Shown here piece after piece: positions 19,587-32,200 of a stretch of DNA of 33,951 bases (positions are counted from its first letter, which is position 1; the number at the start of each line of letters is the position of its first letter). A program made the position numbers and the translations under genes. This stretch comes from Oehlia diaphana (lineage: Eukaryota > Glomeromycota > Glomeromycetes > Glomerales > Glomeraceae), in assembly GCA_003833135.1 (NCBI GenBank), contig QZLH01000478.1, positions 9,333 through 43,283 on the forward strand, written 5' to 3'. A model generated the notes under the pieces. That model had not been told where the DNA came from and searched no databases. It saw nothing but the letters and a program-made list of their open reading frames with translations.

Positions 19587-20581
19587 TTTGTTCATCAATT
19601 TCTAAATTTTTCCATCTTACAAACTTTCCATAACTTTCTATTTATTAAAATTGTTTTAGAATTTACATTAGACCATTTATCAAAAGGAAAAATATCCTTC
19701 TTTTCGTTGCTGGTAATTTTGAATTTTTTTTTTTTTTTTTCTTTTCATTTGTGCTACAAATGAGAGTATATGAAAGGTCAACCAAAGGACGTCGGTAATG
19801 TCGACACATACAGACGTATGTAGGATGGTCACAGATAATAATAATTTTAATTGATGACCATCACAAAACGGGATGTCCCTATTCGCCCAGCTATTCATAT
19901 TAGGGCCAAAGACTTTTACCGGACCCTCAAATTTTACGGTTCCCCCTTCCTTTTACCCCCAACGAGCAGAAAGTAAAAAAGAAATATTATTCAGGCACCC
20001 GTTGAGGAGCCCCTGTTTGCTAAAAATTCGGGATAAACAAGCCTTTAACCTTTCCCGCTTCTAATTTTCCTTTCCCTTTTCATCATATTAACCCAACTAT
20101 ATTTTCGTTCCTTAACCTTTTTCTCTTTTGTATATCTCTTCCTATTATCTTTTTCCTTCATCCCTTTGTATTTTTTACCGCATAATTTGTCCTTTGAGGC
20201 GCCACACCTGTGGTCTTTCCCTATTGACCAATATAATTTTTATATTATACATATTTTTATATTATTATATATTATTAACTCTCCGCTATACGTTCGTCTC
20301 ATCACCTTAGAGACCTTGCATTAGAATTTGTCCGCCCGGCAAGGTGGCTTTGGAACTATATATAACACAAAACCGAATAAACTACTGACTGCGGATTAAG
20401 TCGGAGAAATAGAGTTTTTTGTGGCATAGAACAGAACAATATAACCCTTTGTCCCGCTTGTGTATAAATACTATCCACTATATTATTATATTATTATTAT
20501 TTTAAAATTATTTTACCTCCTTTTATAACTTATATGCAAATATAACGCTCCCATTTTTCATAATAAACGTTGCTGGACGAC

Positions 20582-23500
20582 ATGCATATGTCTTATGGGA
20601 AAACGCGTGTGGCAGGTGTCCCGAATACAAGAAATCAAAGAGCAAAAGTAAGTTCAATAAATATTAAAAATAAGAAATTTATTATTCCCATTGCTGTACT
20701 TTTGCTTATAAACTTCACATAACAATTTCCCATTTATGCGATTTAACGATTTACAATTAGCTCGCCGCCGATTACCAAGAATTATTAAAAGAACTTTCAA
20801 CAAAAAATATACGGTCAGTCGGTAATTATGCCCTAGAGGATACTCTGGGTGAAGGTAAGTAAAAATATGATTTTTTTTCAATACAATTATTAATTTATGT
20901 TTTATAATAACATAATTTCAATTCAACTTAATTAGGAACATACGGAAAAGTAAAACTTGCAACGCATAAACTGACCGGTCAAAAAGTAAAGTTGTTAATT
21001 ATTTAATTATTCCATTTTTATATGAATTTTTTCTGACAACGTGACAATGTTTCTTGTTCAGGTCGCAATAAAAATAATACCAAAACTTCATGCTGAGAAT
21101 CTCACTCGTGAAATACATCACCACCGCTATTTGCATCATCCTAATATTATATCCTTACTCGAAGTTATACCAACAGAAACCGAAATTTATATGGTATTGG
21201 AATATTGCGAAGGTGGCGAATTATATGATTTTTTAGTTGAACGTGGGCGTCTAAGAGAAAATCTGGCGAGAAAAATGTTTGGCCAATTATGTAGGGCGGT
21301 CAAATATTGTCATGACAGAAGAGTAGTTCATAGGTACGAATTACGCTCGATTTACAATTGTAAATCACTATGCTTAATAGTAGATTTAACGAATTTGTAA
21401 TGTAGGGACCTGAAACTCGAAAATATTCTCCTCGATGCTTACAATAATATAAAGTTGGGTGATTTTGGTTTCACACGAGAGTGTGAAAGCAAAAAATTAT
21501 TGGAAACAATTTGCGGTTCTACCGGGTATTCTGCTCCAGGTACGTGCATATTCTCTATAGAAAAAATAAGAAAAAAAATAGTGGAATTTGCAGGATATTA
21601 TATTAGAGATTTAATTTCAAGCATACGAGTCTCGATAGTGAAATCTATTAGTCAAAGCTTAGGGAAATTTTACTACTGTAAACGAATATTTCAAGTAATC
21701 TGAAAAGGTGAAATTTATTAGTGTTACTAATAAATTCTCTCAGTTTTCTCCTCATTTTCCTGATAGTCTACACTCGGTATATAATAGAGTGTGCTATTTA
21801 TTTTTATAGATTTTTTACTTCACTTTTCTTTAAGAACTTTGAGTTTCTCTAGATACTATTGTTTATTGTACTCAATTTTATTCGTATAACCTTTAATTTT
21901 TCTTTTCTTTAGAGATGTTACTTGCCAAAAAATACTCTGGTTTAGGTAAATAAATTTAATAATTTAAATGTCGAGTTCGAAGTGTATGTTTAAATTAGTA
22001 CTCATTATCATTACATAAATAGAGGTTGACATATGGTCTCTCGGTGTCATTCTCTACACATTACTTTGCGGAGCACTTCCTTTTGACGACGATGACGAAA
22101 ATGAAATGAAACACAAAATAATAAAGGGCGAATATGAAATGGAAGAGTTTTTATCAAACGGTATTTATAGTATTTATAGTAAAAAAAGCAAAGAGGCAAA
22201 GTCGAATTGTGCGAACAGTGTGTGGTAATTTGTGTATTGATTTTTTTATTACAATTATAATTACAGAGGCAAAAGACCTCATACGATCGATATTGCAATT
22301 GGAGCCATCGGAGCGACCAACATTAAAACAGATTTTGCAACATGCATGGTTTACAATAAAAGATGAGGAAGAAGAATACAACGATGATGATGATGATGAT
22401 TGGGCTACAGACGAATTAGCCGATGACGAATCAATATCATCAATCGAAGAAGAAAATAGTGTGAAGGAACCTACAAAAGAAATAACAGTTGTCTCGCATT
22501 CCAAAGATAGTCATCTAGATGCAACAAGTCATCTTGAACGACAACGACAAGAAATTTTTTTAACAAAACAAAGCACTTCATCTCAAAATAATTATCCGAT
22601 GACATATACTCGATATGGTCGGTATAATAATAATGACATTGCGCCCTCAGCTTTTAAAAGTCGAATGAAAGTCTTTACACCTGCGCCTAGTTCATCGATG
22701 CAAAAAATTTGGGGACCTTCAACGTCAAAAACATCTAGAAGATCTTCAATCGATAGTAAGGCTTTTAATGAAAAAGTTTTATTTACAACGCCCGAAGAAA
22801 AAGAATTACTAGAAAAACTAGACAGCTTAGGATTTGACATAGCAGGGATTAAAAATAGTGTTTTGGAAGGTAAAGTTGATTCAGCAAGTGGACTTTGGTG
22901 GCTTTTGCTAACTAAATTAAGAAAAAAGAAAAAAATTGAAGGAGCACAGAGTTCTGTAACAACAGTAGATGTAGCTGTTGGTACGAGTGATGATGAAATA
23001 AATATAGAGGAAGAATCCGAAGAGGAAAATGAAGTTGATTCACCAATAAATAATGCTGAAATTGATAGAACATATCACGTAGAAGAAGAAAAAGTGGTGG
23101 AAAACTCGGAAGAAATAATACCGCCAACACCACCACCAAAAACTTATCATGCAGCTCCTGCTTCACGTGAAAGGCGTAAATCGTTAATATTATCGCATCC
23201 AGAGGCTGTTGAGCCCGTTTTAACCACAATTACTGCCATGGCTTCTCCTCCTTTATCACCAAAAAAATATTCCTCATTTACCAGCCCTATAAGTTCACGT
23301 TCAGTTAGTCCAATACCGCTTAGTAATCCCGCGCCAATGCCTATACCTAATGGGAAGAGTAATCATCGGAAGAAAGGATTTTTGTCAACGTTGTCAACGA
23401 TCAAGGGATGGTGGGTTGGATCAAATAATCCAAAAGACGCTAATAATGCATATAAGAAAAGTATGCTAAATTGGGCGGAAAGTGGTGTAGTAGTCCCAGC

Positions 23501-25088
23501 TGATTTAGTACATACAAAATCGCGATTCAACAGAAGAAGTGGTAATAAAACACCACCAGGTTATGATGGTACAAATATTAACCTATCAAGAAGATCGTCA
23601 ATAAATCGTAATTCATTGAGAGATAAAAAGAAGAAGAGAGGCTCAATACAAGGAAACAAAGGGAATAAACGTACTACACCTGCACCTATAACGATATCTC
23701 CTGTTACACCTTCTGTTGTGCTTTCACAGAATTCACCTACAAGTATGTTACCGATACCCGGAACACCACCGGCAGCGAGACCTAGAACAACTACTTTGTT
23801 TACTAAAAATCGTCGAAATCCTTTTGCATATCCAGGTTCATCCTGGGGGCGTAAGCAGGTTAAACGACGAAGCATAGGAGCTAATTCAATAAATATTTTA
23901 GTGGACAATTTTAATGCTGCTTCCGGTTCTGGTTCATCTGAAAATAATAATATTATTAATAATCAGGAAAATAGGGACACTTTTGAGAAAAGAGCGATAG
24001 AAAACATTATTCTTGATGGATTTGAATCCAAGATTATAAAAGAAAAATCCACAATAGATGAACAATTAATGGTTGTAGAATCTTCAAAATCTAAAACAAT
24101 AATATTAGCTTCACCTCCACCAACACCACCACCTAATAATATCAGAACTAATCCATCTCAAATATCTAAACAAGAATATATAGGATTACACAAAATTGAT
24201 GTATCTCCACACAAGATATCAGAAGAGACTTTAGCATCAAGTGACGATGGTGACGAATCAGAATATGTTGATGCTGCAAGCACTTTTACATCTAATCCAA
24301 GGTCGCGTACAGCATCACCTTCACCGTCAACTTCAGCCTCATCATCACCGAATGATTCACCAGTAATCAAACCCGATGATACCACCATGAACCCACCTGC
24401 ATTCCCTTCACCACCATCACGTCAACCTATTCAGATAAGTATTTCACCACCAAGAAATTTATCACAATCTCCAACAAGTCCGGTTTCACCACCTTTATCA
24501 CCAACAGATTGTGATGTAGATATTCCACTTCGTAATAAAAAGAGTCATAATCGTCTAGCGTCATATCCACCAGTTCACTCCGATGTATTACAGACATCAT
24601 CTGGAAGAGGTAAACAATTAGAAGAGAAAGTATCACCTGTTGAAAAACCGCTAACTACTACAAAATCTGTAATGAATCATTTAATGTCAACACCGCCGGA
24701 ATCACCGAGATCATCTTCACCAACACCTTCATCACCACATTTGTCAAAACCTTTTAATAAATTATTACATTCACGCTCTCATTCTTTACCTTCAACAGCT
24801 TCATCATTGAACATTGTTAATGAAGAAAATATTGAAGATAATCATCATAGTAGTAGTAATACAAATGGAGCAATGAACAATGGTATAGACATTCCAATTA
24901 GTAGTAGACGTAGTGAATCTAGTTTTAGAAGAGATTCTTCACCTTCACCACCAAATATGCCATTTAATGTTTCACAGATGATGTTCTTACATAATAATGG
25001 GATAAATCCACGGCGTGGTAGTCCTTTAACATCGAGAAGTTCGCGGAGACAGCCAGCAATGATTATGGAAGAAGATGAAGAGAGTTAG
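20582..25088 (+). CDS. KIN4/CAMKL-type Ser/Thr protein kinase with long disordered tail (1202 aa, 8 exons)
   Basis: Exons 20582-20647, 20761-20854, 20936-20985, 21062-21333, 21406-21539, 21913-21945, 22023-22160 and 22267-25088; all junctions are in phase. Kinase domain ~44-317: Gly loop GEGTYGKV (52-59), VAIK Lys74, αC Glu87 (REIHHHR), HRDLKLEN (160-167), DFGFTRE (180-186), T-loop [12 protein letters not shown] (Thr195, the usual LKB1-family activation site) and [11 protein letters not shown]. An acidic run ([13 protein letters not shown]) follows the domain. Near residues ~438-484 is a conserved-looking segment ([18 protein letters not shown] then [14 protein letters not shown]), reminiscent of a UBA-like helper region. 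The remaining ~700 residues are rich in Ser, Pro and Thr with many SP/TP sites and PPTPPP tracts, so probably disordered and heavily phosphorylated. Relatives act in cell polarity and mitotic checkpoints, but the exact orthologue is unclear. Intron 5 is unusually long (373 bp). The start at 20582 is the first ATG of a good exon; ATG 20588 is an alternative. Confidence 0.9.
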
Positions 25089-26064
25089 TTTTTTTTTTAA
25101 AAAAAAAAGTAATAATAATAAAAAGGGTGCATTGGCATCTAATGGACTATTTTTTGGGCAATTAGTTGTAATATTTAGTTTGTTGTGGTTATATCTTTAC
25201 ATATTCTTAAAAAAATTGTTGATTAGCTCTCGTTTTTTATTTATTTACCATTATTTTTATTTTATTTTATTTTTTTTTTTTACATAAAAAAAAAAAAAAA
25301 AAAATAAAATATTACTCAAAATACTATTGTACAAAACGAATTAAAAAATAGGATTATTTTAATACATATATTACAAAAATTAACATATTACACTAACTCA
25401 TTATTATATGCTTTATTTAGATAACGATTGATGTAAATATTATTATAATTAATGCTAGATTTTTAATTGTATATTGATTATGTAATTTTATTACAGTAAT
25501 CACAAGAGACTTAATAAATGTTTAAAAATCATTCTTTTATTCATTATTGGAATTTTATTATATAAATTTAAAATAAAACCAAACCCGTTTTAGAATTAAC
25601 AGACAGTACTTCATAATTTATAATTTGCATATAGTTACTGTTGCCCTGTAAAATTTTTATAATTTTTTGATTGGCTGAACATGCTTAAATTATTTTCGCA
25701 CTAAAAGTTTAATAACAATTTATTAATTTTAATTTTAATAGATTACATCACGTTAAGGATCTTCAAAAAGTACATCAAAAAGTGACATCACCATGACTGT
25801 AAAACTATCGCTGATCATTACATAATCTTAATATATCACCCTTTCGTCTGTTAGAAATAAGAATTTTTAAGTAAAAGTTTAAATAGGTGGTTGCAAAATC
25901 TCAAACAGCTAGAAGAATATTGTTACTGGTGGTTTGAAAAATTAGATAAGCCATAGATGAGAACCTTAATTGCGGACTTCATTTATCCTTTCAAGTATTT
26001 ATTAATTTCTTTACGTGTAAAAAAGTCATTCTGCTCTTTATTAAATGCAAAGTACATTATGTAG
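25089..26064. other. 3' flank and AT-rich intergenic DNA
   Basis: Starts with the kinase 3' region (T/A runs at 25090-25110, 25260-25310, the latter with AATAAAAT-like signals). No gene seen in the rest. Confidence 0.5.
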
Positions 26065-27021
26065 GTATCAGAAGATAGTAATTTTGAATGGCCCTACAGG
26101 GAAAATGGTGGATCTGTCAGGCTTTCAAATGAATTTAATTATAATTGTCTGGGATGTCACATTACTTCTCTGGACCTTTCACACTCAAAATATTTTCATG
26201 ATATTAATGGAAAAAAGTAAATTACATATCTTTTGAAAAGTCTGGAACTAGCGAGAATCATAATGATGATGGAACTAATGGAAATGCACCACTCTTGAGC
26301 TGTAAACCTGATGTAAGAATGTCTTCAAAAAAAGAAAAAGATAGTGAGGTATATGTTCAGTGCTTCAATCCGTTGCAAATTAATATAAACACAGAAGAAA
26401 ATGAAAACCAATGGTATTTTGGCAATAAATTGAGAAGGGAAAAAATGCAAATATTACAGTGAACTTTTAACTCCAAAAGTATTAATGAATTGCAGTCATC
26501 TTTTGGAAAATTGCGCAGAGTTGGCATCATGAGAAGCATTATGTGGATAAATGAACTTCCAAGAGAAGCCTGCCATCTTGTTCACGTGCACCCTTACCCT
26601 ATCCACGAATCTGAGGAATAAGTTGAAAATCAAGAATCTATGTGCCTAGTGTCAGAAAGTGTTGAAAATAATATTTTGCAACGAGGTTGCAAAGTATACT
26701 CATGGTAGTAAAGACATTTTCAAATAAACAAGTCTGCCATCAAGTTGCATCTAATTATAGCTATAAGCTTCTTACTGATAGTTGTGATCCAATAGAACTT
26801 GTTAGCTATATTAAACAAGTTGCGGAATTTGGATTTAATCATATAATAATAATTGGAAAGCTTGGTTATGGAACTGTTTGGACGCCTATTTCAATGAGAA
26901 GATATGTTTCAAATGCTATGACCATTTTACAATTATTCTTCAAGGGAGGCAGGTATCCATAATAATAAGTTTGCATGATTTGTAGAGAATGATGGAGTTG
27001 TATATGAAATGGCACCTCTAG
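26065..27021 (+). pseudogene. Decayed gene of unknown family, once intron-bearing
   Basis: Coding-like + strand sequence. 26065-26217 reads SEDSNFEWPYRENGGSVRLS onward. 26241-26704 reads through PLLSCKPDVRMSSKKEKDSE and LRRVGIMRSIMWINELPRE with only two stops (26460, 26619). After a frame change near 26690, 26687-26900 reads SYKLLTDSCDPIELVSYIKQ and GFNHIIIIGKLGYGTVW. A further frame change gives GRLFQ-stop-EDMFQML-stop-PFYNYSSREAG, then FA-stop-FVENDGVVYEMAPL, where each stop is TGA in a place suited to Trp. A candidate 70-bp intron follows (27022-27091). I do not recognise the parent family; it is likely a member of an expanded fungal gene family. It is not functional. Confidence 0.6.
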
Positions 27022-27091
27022 GTACATATAAAATCTTATCAATATGTGCTGTATTGCTATTTTACTTAATTTTGTATTTATTTTATTCCAG
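27022..27091 (+). other. Relict intron of the decayed gene
   Basis: Starts GTACAT and ends TTTTATTCCAG, 70 bp, the same size as introns of intact genes nearby. The next segment begins ATGTATGATTACAAAAAAAC; its frame relation to the previous exon is unclear. Confidence 0.4.
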
Positions 27092-27330
27092 ATGTATGAT
27101 TACAAAAAAACTGAACCCGAAGAATTTAGAAAATAATTATTAGTATGCATAAATTACTAACTGTATTTATCTGTATTAAGAAACCAGCAAAATTTCAATT
27201 AATATAATAAAAAAATAATAAGTTTGTAAATTTTTCTTGGTAAAAGTGATCATCTGAGAATGCACATGTGATTTTTATATACGATGTAAACCATCCTAAT
27301 GTCACCTAAAAAAAATGGTAGCTAATATTT

Positions 27331-27400
27331 ATATTGCCCAAATTATTTTGGGCTCCAAATTTAATTATGATATTCCAAAATAATTTGGATAGCATGTATA
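27331..27400 (+). repeat. Dispersed palindromic repeat, copy 2
   Basis: ATATTGCCCAAATTATTTTG at the start and ATTCCAAAATAATTTGGATAGC at the end; CCAAATTATTTTGG and CCAAAATAATTTGG are exact inverted complements, enclosing TCCAAATTTAATTATGATA. It matches the block order of 13433-13594 but is shorter. Confidence 0.6.
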
Positions 27401-28424
27401 GTAGCCAAATAGGTTTTTTAGATTACACATAATTTAAAAACTGATTTTTGGTTAGCTTGTTAATTTTTATTATAACATAGTAAGTATTTTGATAAATAAC
27501 TGAATAAATTAATATAGTAAATATTTAAAGTTTTTAAGAAAATTGCTGAAATTTTATTTATTACTATTATTTATTTTATTTATTTCCAATACATTGTATT
27601 TTTGTTAAAGTTTTTCCATATTTTTGATGGTTTTCTAGTACTTTAATATCATTATTCATTTTTTAAATTTTTTGGAATATTTTTTAATTATAAATGTCAT
27701 TTTAGTTTGTTGTATGATTCTTTTAATAATTCTTTAACCTAAAATTTATTTTGTTATTAGTAAAGATTAAAAATGCATCTGTATATGAAATTTATACATA
27801 ATATTAATATGTCTTTGTCATGTATGTACCATTTTATAAGAATATTTAACTTTAATTAAATCCAGTTTTAATAAGATTTCTATATAGGTAGATGTATCTT
27901 TTTATTTATCTAATATAAGATGCTTTACTTGCTGTTTTTCAAGTTCAATTTGATAATTGCAATATAATATATGAAGAAAATTTTTTTTTTTGATTTTTAT
28001 TTTAATAAATCCATAAATAGCCATCACCTTCTAAAATAAGTATTATTACAGAAAAGATAATAATTCAATATCAAGATCAAGATTTAACTTCATATTTTCA
28101 CCTTTGTAATAATAATTATTATTATTTAAAGACAATAATATCTGAATAATTAATTATTATATCAGATTTTACTAAAAATGGCCAATTTTTTGAAATACTA
28201 CTAAATACATTTAATATATCAAAATGTTTTTATTATACTTTTGTTATTATTCTGTAATTGTATTGTATCTAGGTCTATAAAAATATTTCAAAATAATATC
28301 ACAATAATTTTTTAATATATTTATTATAATTTAATTAACTTTGATATTATTTGATATTTTAATTTCAAAAATACCTTAAAAATATTTTGATATATTTTAA
28401 ACAGAAATAATATTTTTTTTTTTA

Positions 28425-28680
28425 GAAATTGCTTCTTTTTGGACTTTTTAAGTGATTTTAATTGATAGATATTCATTTCTTTATCTTTAATGGATTTATT
28501 TTGTTTATTAAGATTGTTAAACATTATTTTTTTTTTATTTTTTTAAAAAGTATTTCTTCTTGGATTTTTTGAGATAATTTAATAGGTAAGTGTTCATTTT
28601 CTTCTTTTTATGTTGAATAGAGAGTTGAGAAGAAGTTTAATAGGGATTATTTTTGTTTATTAACTTGTTAAATAGAAATT
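28425..28680. repeat. Diverged tandem duplication, ~125-bp units
   Basis: Unit 1 (about 28425-28530: GAAATTGCTTCTTTTTGGAC ... TTTGTTTATTAAGATTGTTA) is matched loosely by unit 2 (about 28548-28680: AAAGTATTTCTTCTTGGATT ... TTTGTTTATTAACTTGTTAA). Both share a GATA/GGTAAGTGTTCATTT-type middle. Old and heavily diverged. Confidence 0.4.
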
Positions 28681-29159
28681 AATATTTTATTTTCATTTTT
28701 TAAAAACTATTTTTTCGATTTTAATAAATGATATGGTCTACTTTCTAGTGTTAAATATCAGATCTATGAATTATTAAGATAAAAAATTAAATTAGTATGA
28801 TTAGACTAAATGTGATTAAATATGATTAATGAAATTGAAATTAGTATAAAAGAACAGATAGATAATTATTTTCTTGTCTTGTTAATTTTTTTTAACAATA
28901 TTAATTGTATTAATTTCATTTTTATAAACAGTCTTCTTGAACTTATGGCAATTTTTTTGTTTAATTAGATAATTTTTCTTTTTTTTATGGTGACGTTCTT
29001 TTATTTTCAAAATAATATCAATATTCTAATTAATGTAATTTTAGTAAATAAATATATTACATAGTTAGTATATATTTATTGAATCATGAGAAATGATAAT
29101 GTGAATTTAGTATTATGAGAAAATCTGTCCTATTAATTATTGTATATTTTAGATTTGTA

Positions 29160-29280
29160 AAGTAACAATTTTCTTGTAAAGTAACAAATATCAATATTGC
29201 AAAAAAAAACTTTAATTTACAGTATAATCAATGCAAGTAACAATATCAATTTAATTTATTATTGCAAAAAAAAACTTCAT
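29160..29280. repeat. Short direct repeat pair
   Basis: AAGTAACAAATATCAATATTGC followed by nine A and CTT (29175-29213) recurs as AAGTAACAATATCAATTTAA ... ATTGCAAAAAAAAACTT (29235-29277). A further AAAGTAACAATTTTCTTG precedes them at 29159. Confidence 0.5.
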
Positions 29281-32200
29281 ATTAAGTTGATTTATAACTG
29301 ATGCTTTACATTACTTCTAAATAATTTTTAACCAGTAAATTTACAGGTTGCGTAGTTATATCCTTTGCTTACAATTTTAACACATTTTTTTATTATCCCT
29401 ACTATTATTTAATTGAGTTTTATTGCCATCTTTTTGAATATTAAAGTCAATTGATTTTAAACAATGTCTGTAATAATTGGATTTACTATATCTAATTCTT
29501 TATTATCTAGTAATGTTTCCTTTACCTGATTTTAATTTAAAGTATTCTGCTTTTTAGCTAAAAAATCTTAACACATGCCAATTAACTCTTTGTATGAGTT
29601 TATAGTAAATATTAAATTAATGGCCTTTTTCAGTATATTATATGTATGTAAAAATTTTACTTTTATATAAAACCTTACCTTAGAATTTGCTTAAATTCTA
29701 TTGGTTAAAAAGAAAAAAATTATTTTCTTTTATAGTAAGATCTTTAAAGAATTTTATATGTAAACTTTACCTTAAGTCACAGAATGTCCTATCTTAATAG
29801 TAGGCAGATTCTATTCTAATATAATTAATATAATTATGATTTACAATTAAAAGTAAACTTAATTTATTTATATTATTACAATTAAATTTCAAAATAAAAT
29901 TGTTAAATTAACTATCATTATACAAAAGAAAAGAGAAAAATTACTGAAAATAAATATCAGTAATCTTCTAATCATCAATAATTTATTATAGGATTGAAAT
30001 TAAAGAATCAGAAATGCAATTAACTTTAGAAATAACTTTAATACTTACAGTTAAATATAAAGCCTTAAAAAATTGTAAAACATATTATATAAATAAATTA
30101 AGCAACTAAAACTAATAATGAATGTATGAAAAACTTAAAATATAAATTATATGAAGAAAAAATCAAAAGTTATTGAATAATTAGATACAAAAAACATTGA
30201 AAGTAACTACTATTTTATTAGTACAGAATAGTATATTACCAATATATATATAATTTTATTTAATATATCACAATTTTGATTTATTTAAAAAAAAAATGGA
30301 TATTTATAAAATTACTTTGGTTATAATCTTCAAATTAAAATTAAGTGTAAAATCTATTAAAAAATTATGGAATATTGTACTAATGAATTATCTAATATAC
30401 AATTTTCTTTTTTTATAGCAAGCATAGAATTTACTGGTAGCATTAATAGATAGTAAATTTCAAATTATATTTTCTATAATAAATACAATTTCTGGCAAAA
30501 AGAATGGTAGTACAAATATTATTTGTTATTTAATATAAGATCAGAATTTTTCTATTTAAATTAAAACTTATAATATCTAATAAATTTTTAGAATACTATT
30601 TTAAAAAGCAATAAAAAAAATGAAAATTTACTATTGTTTTTATACCTATTTTATCTTTTAAAAAACTAAAAAGTAATAAATTTAAATAAAAATTGAAGCA
30701 TACTAATAATTTGCTATAAATTTTTTAAAATACTCAAAATTCTACATAATATAAATTCCATTTTTTTCTTAAAAAAAACCACTTACTTTTAACTGTCAAA
30801 TATTATAATTGCATTTTGTTATATTACATTATATAGAAAAATACTAATAATAATTTTTACATTAAAATTGAATTTAGTATGAATTTTAAAATAAAAAGTT
30901 TAAATTTTATTTTTTCATTAACCAAAGCTTATATTGAAATAAAATTACAACTATTAGATTCCTTGCAATTACAAAATTAAATAATGATCTTTTATTATAT
31001 TATTAAGCTTTTATATTGCTTTTAAAATTGATTATCTTTATATAACATAAAATTTTATAATACTCACTATTATACTTAAACTATTACATTACATAGATAC
31101 TATACAGGAATTTTAAAATTACCATTCAAACCACATAATTAAAAGGAATCCAATCATAATAATTTTGTCTTAATTTGACATTTAAATGGTGAAAATTAAG
31201 AAAAAATTAAAATATTATAATAAAATAATGTTAGTTAAGAATGCAAATAATACATAATACTAAATTAAAACATCTATTGACATAAGAAGATAATTATATC
31301 AAATATTATTTAAATAATAAAATATATGAATTTTCTGTTTCTCTTTAAAAAATAAAAAAAATTCACATTTTACTATAAATTACATTTGTGATATTAAAAA
31401 AACTAATTGCTATTCTTTTTACTAGTATCTATATAATAGTACAATTATTAAAAAGTTATTATTATAATAAATTAAATAAATATTTGAAAAAAATAAATGA
31501 TAAAGCAGAGATAATTGTATTAACTAAACTATTGCACATATTAAAGTAAAAGAAAAAGAATACTACTTATTAATTTGATTGCTCTTGATTTTATAAATAA
31601 TATTTTATATGATCTGATTTATAATATAATTGATTTTAAAGAGTAAAATTGTATTTTACAAATAATTTTTAATTTAATTAATAGTTTAATTAAATAATTA
31701 TTTTTTTTATTTGATCAGACAATAAGAGCTATCAATTAAAAAAAAAATATTAAATTGGATAAGTCTAAATTGAATTGAATTTTAAAGGAAAAATTTGATT
31801 TATGTAGAATACTATAATCAGAATGCAAATTAGATTAGTAAAGAACTAATATATCAAGAAAATTTTTATGGTAAAAAAAAAGACTTTGTTAAATAAAATA
31901 AAAATAAATTCAAATAATTTTATTATAATAGAATATAATTACAAACTTATTATTACTTTTGCTATTACTAAAAAATTTTGTAAATTAAAAAAAAAATAGT
32001 TAAACTTATAACTTAAATTATTTTTATGTTAATAAAATATTTTTAAATTAAAGTCAAATTGAATTGACTCAACTTGTGAACTGCTCTAACTTGTTTAAAT
32101 TCTAGATATAAAGTTATTATTATAATTTTTAATTTTAATGGATATAAAGATATATAGATAGATAAGATACTTTATGTTTTCTTTAAACTGGTCTAAAAAT

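Larger units (their letters stand above)
17781..20581. other. Intergenic region upstream of the KIN4-like kinase
   Basis: 2.8 kb without a supported gene. It contains TA microsatellites (about 17855-17875, 17958-17982, 18155-18195), a perfect CCACGTGG palindrome (18751-18758), a TATA-like TATATAAAAG (19577-19586) and a clearly less AT-rich, pyrimidine-rich stretch (19860-20480). That stretch has short open frames but no homology I recognise; it may be a long 5' leader or promoter. Confidence 0.5.

Noticed and set aside
22134..22266. Open frame extending the last kinase exon upstream
   Set aside because: It runs through intron 7; the GT at 22161 and TTACAG at 22261-22266 give the correct kinase sequence ([14 protein letters not shown]).
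22154..24636. Several minus-strand ORFs over the kinase tail
   Set aside because: Shadows of the repetitive Ser/Pro/Asp codons of the real + strand exon.
25075..25287. 70-codon hydrophobic ORF after the kinase
   Set aside because: Phe/Leu/Tyr run produced by T-rich 3' flank.
26900..27021. TGA read as Trp (mitochondrial or altered genetic code)
   Set aside because: Spliceosomal introns are present throughout, an intact nearby gene ends in TGA (7286-7288), and the pseudogene also has TAA stops and frame changes. Decay explains the TGA codons better.
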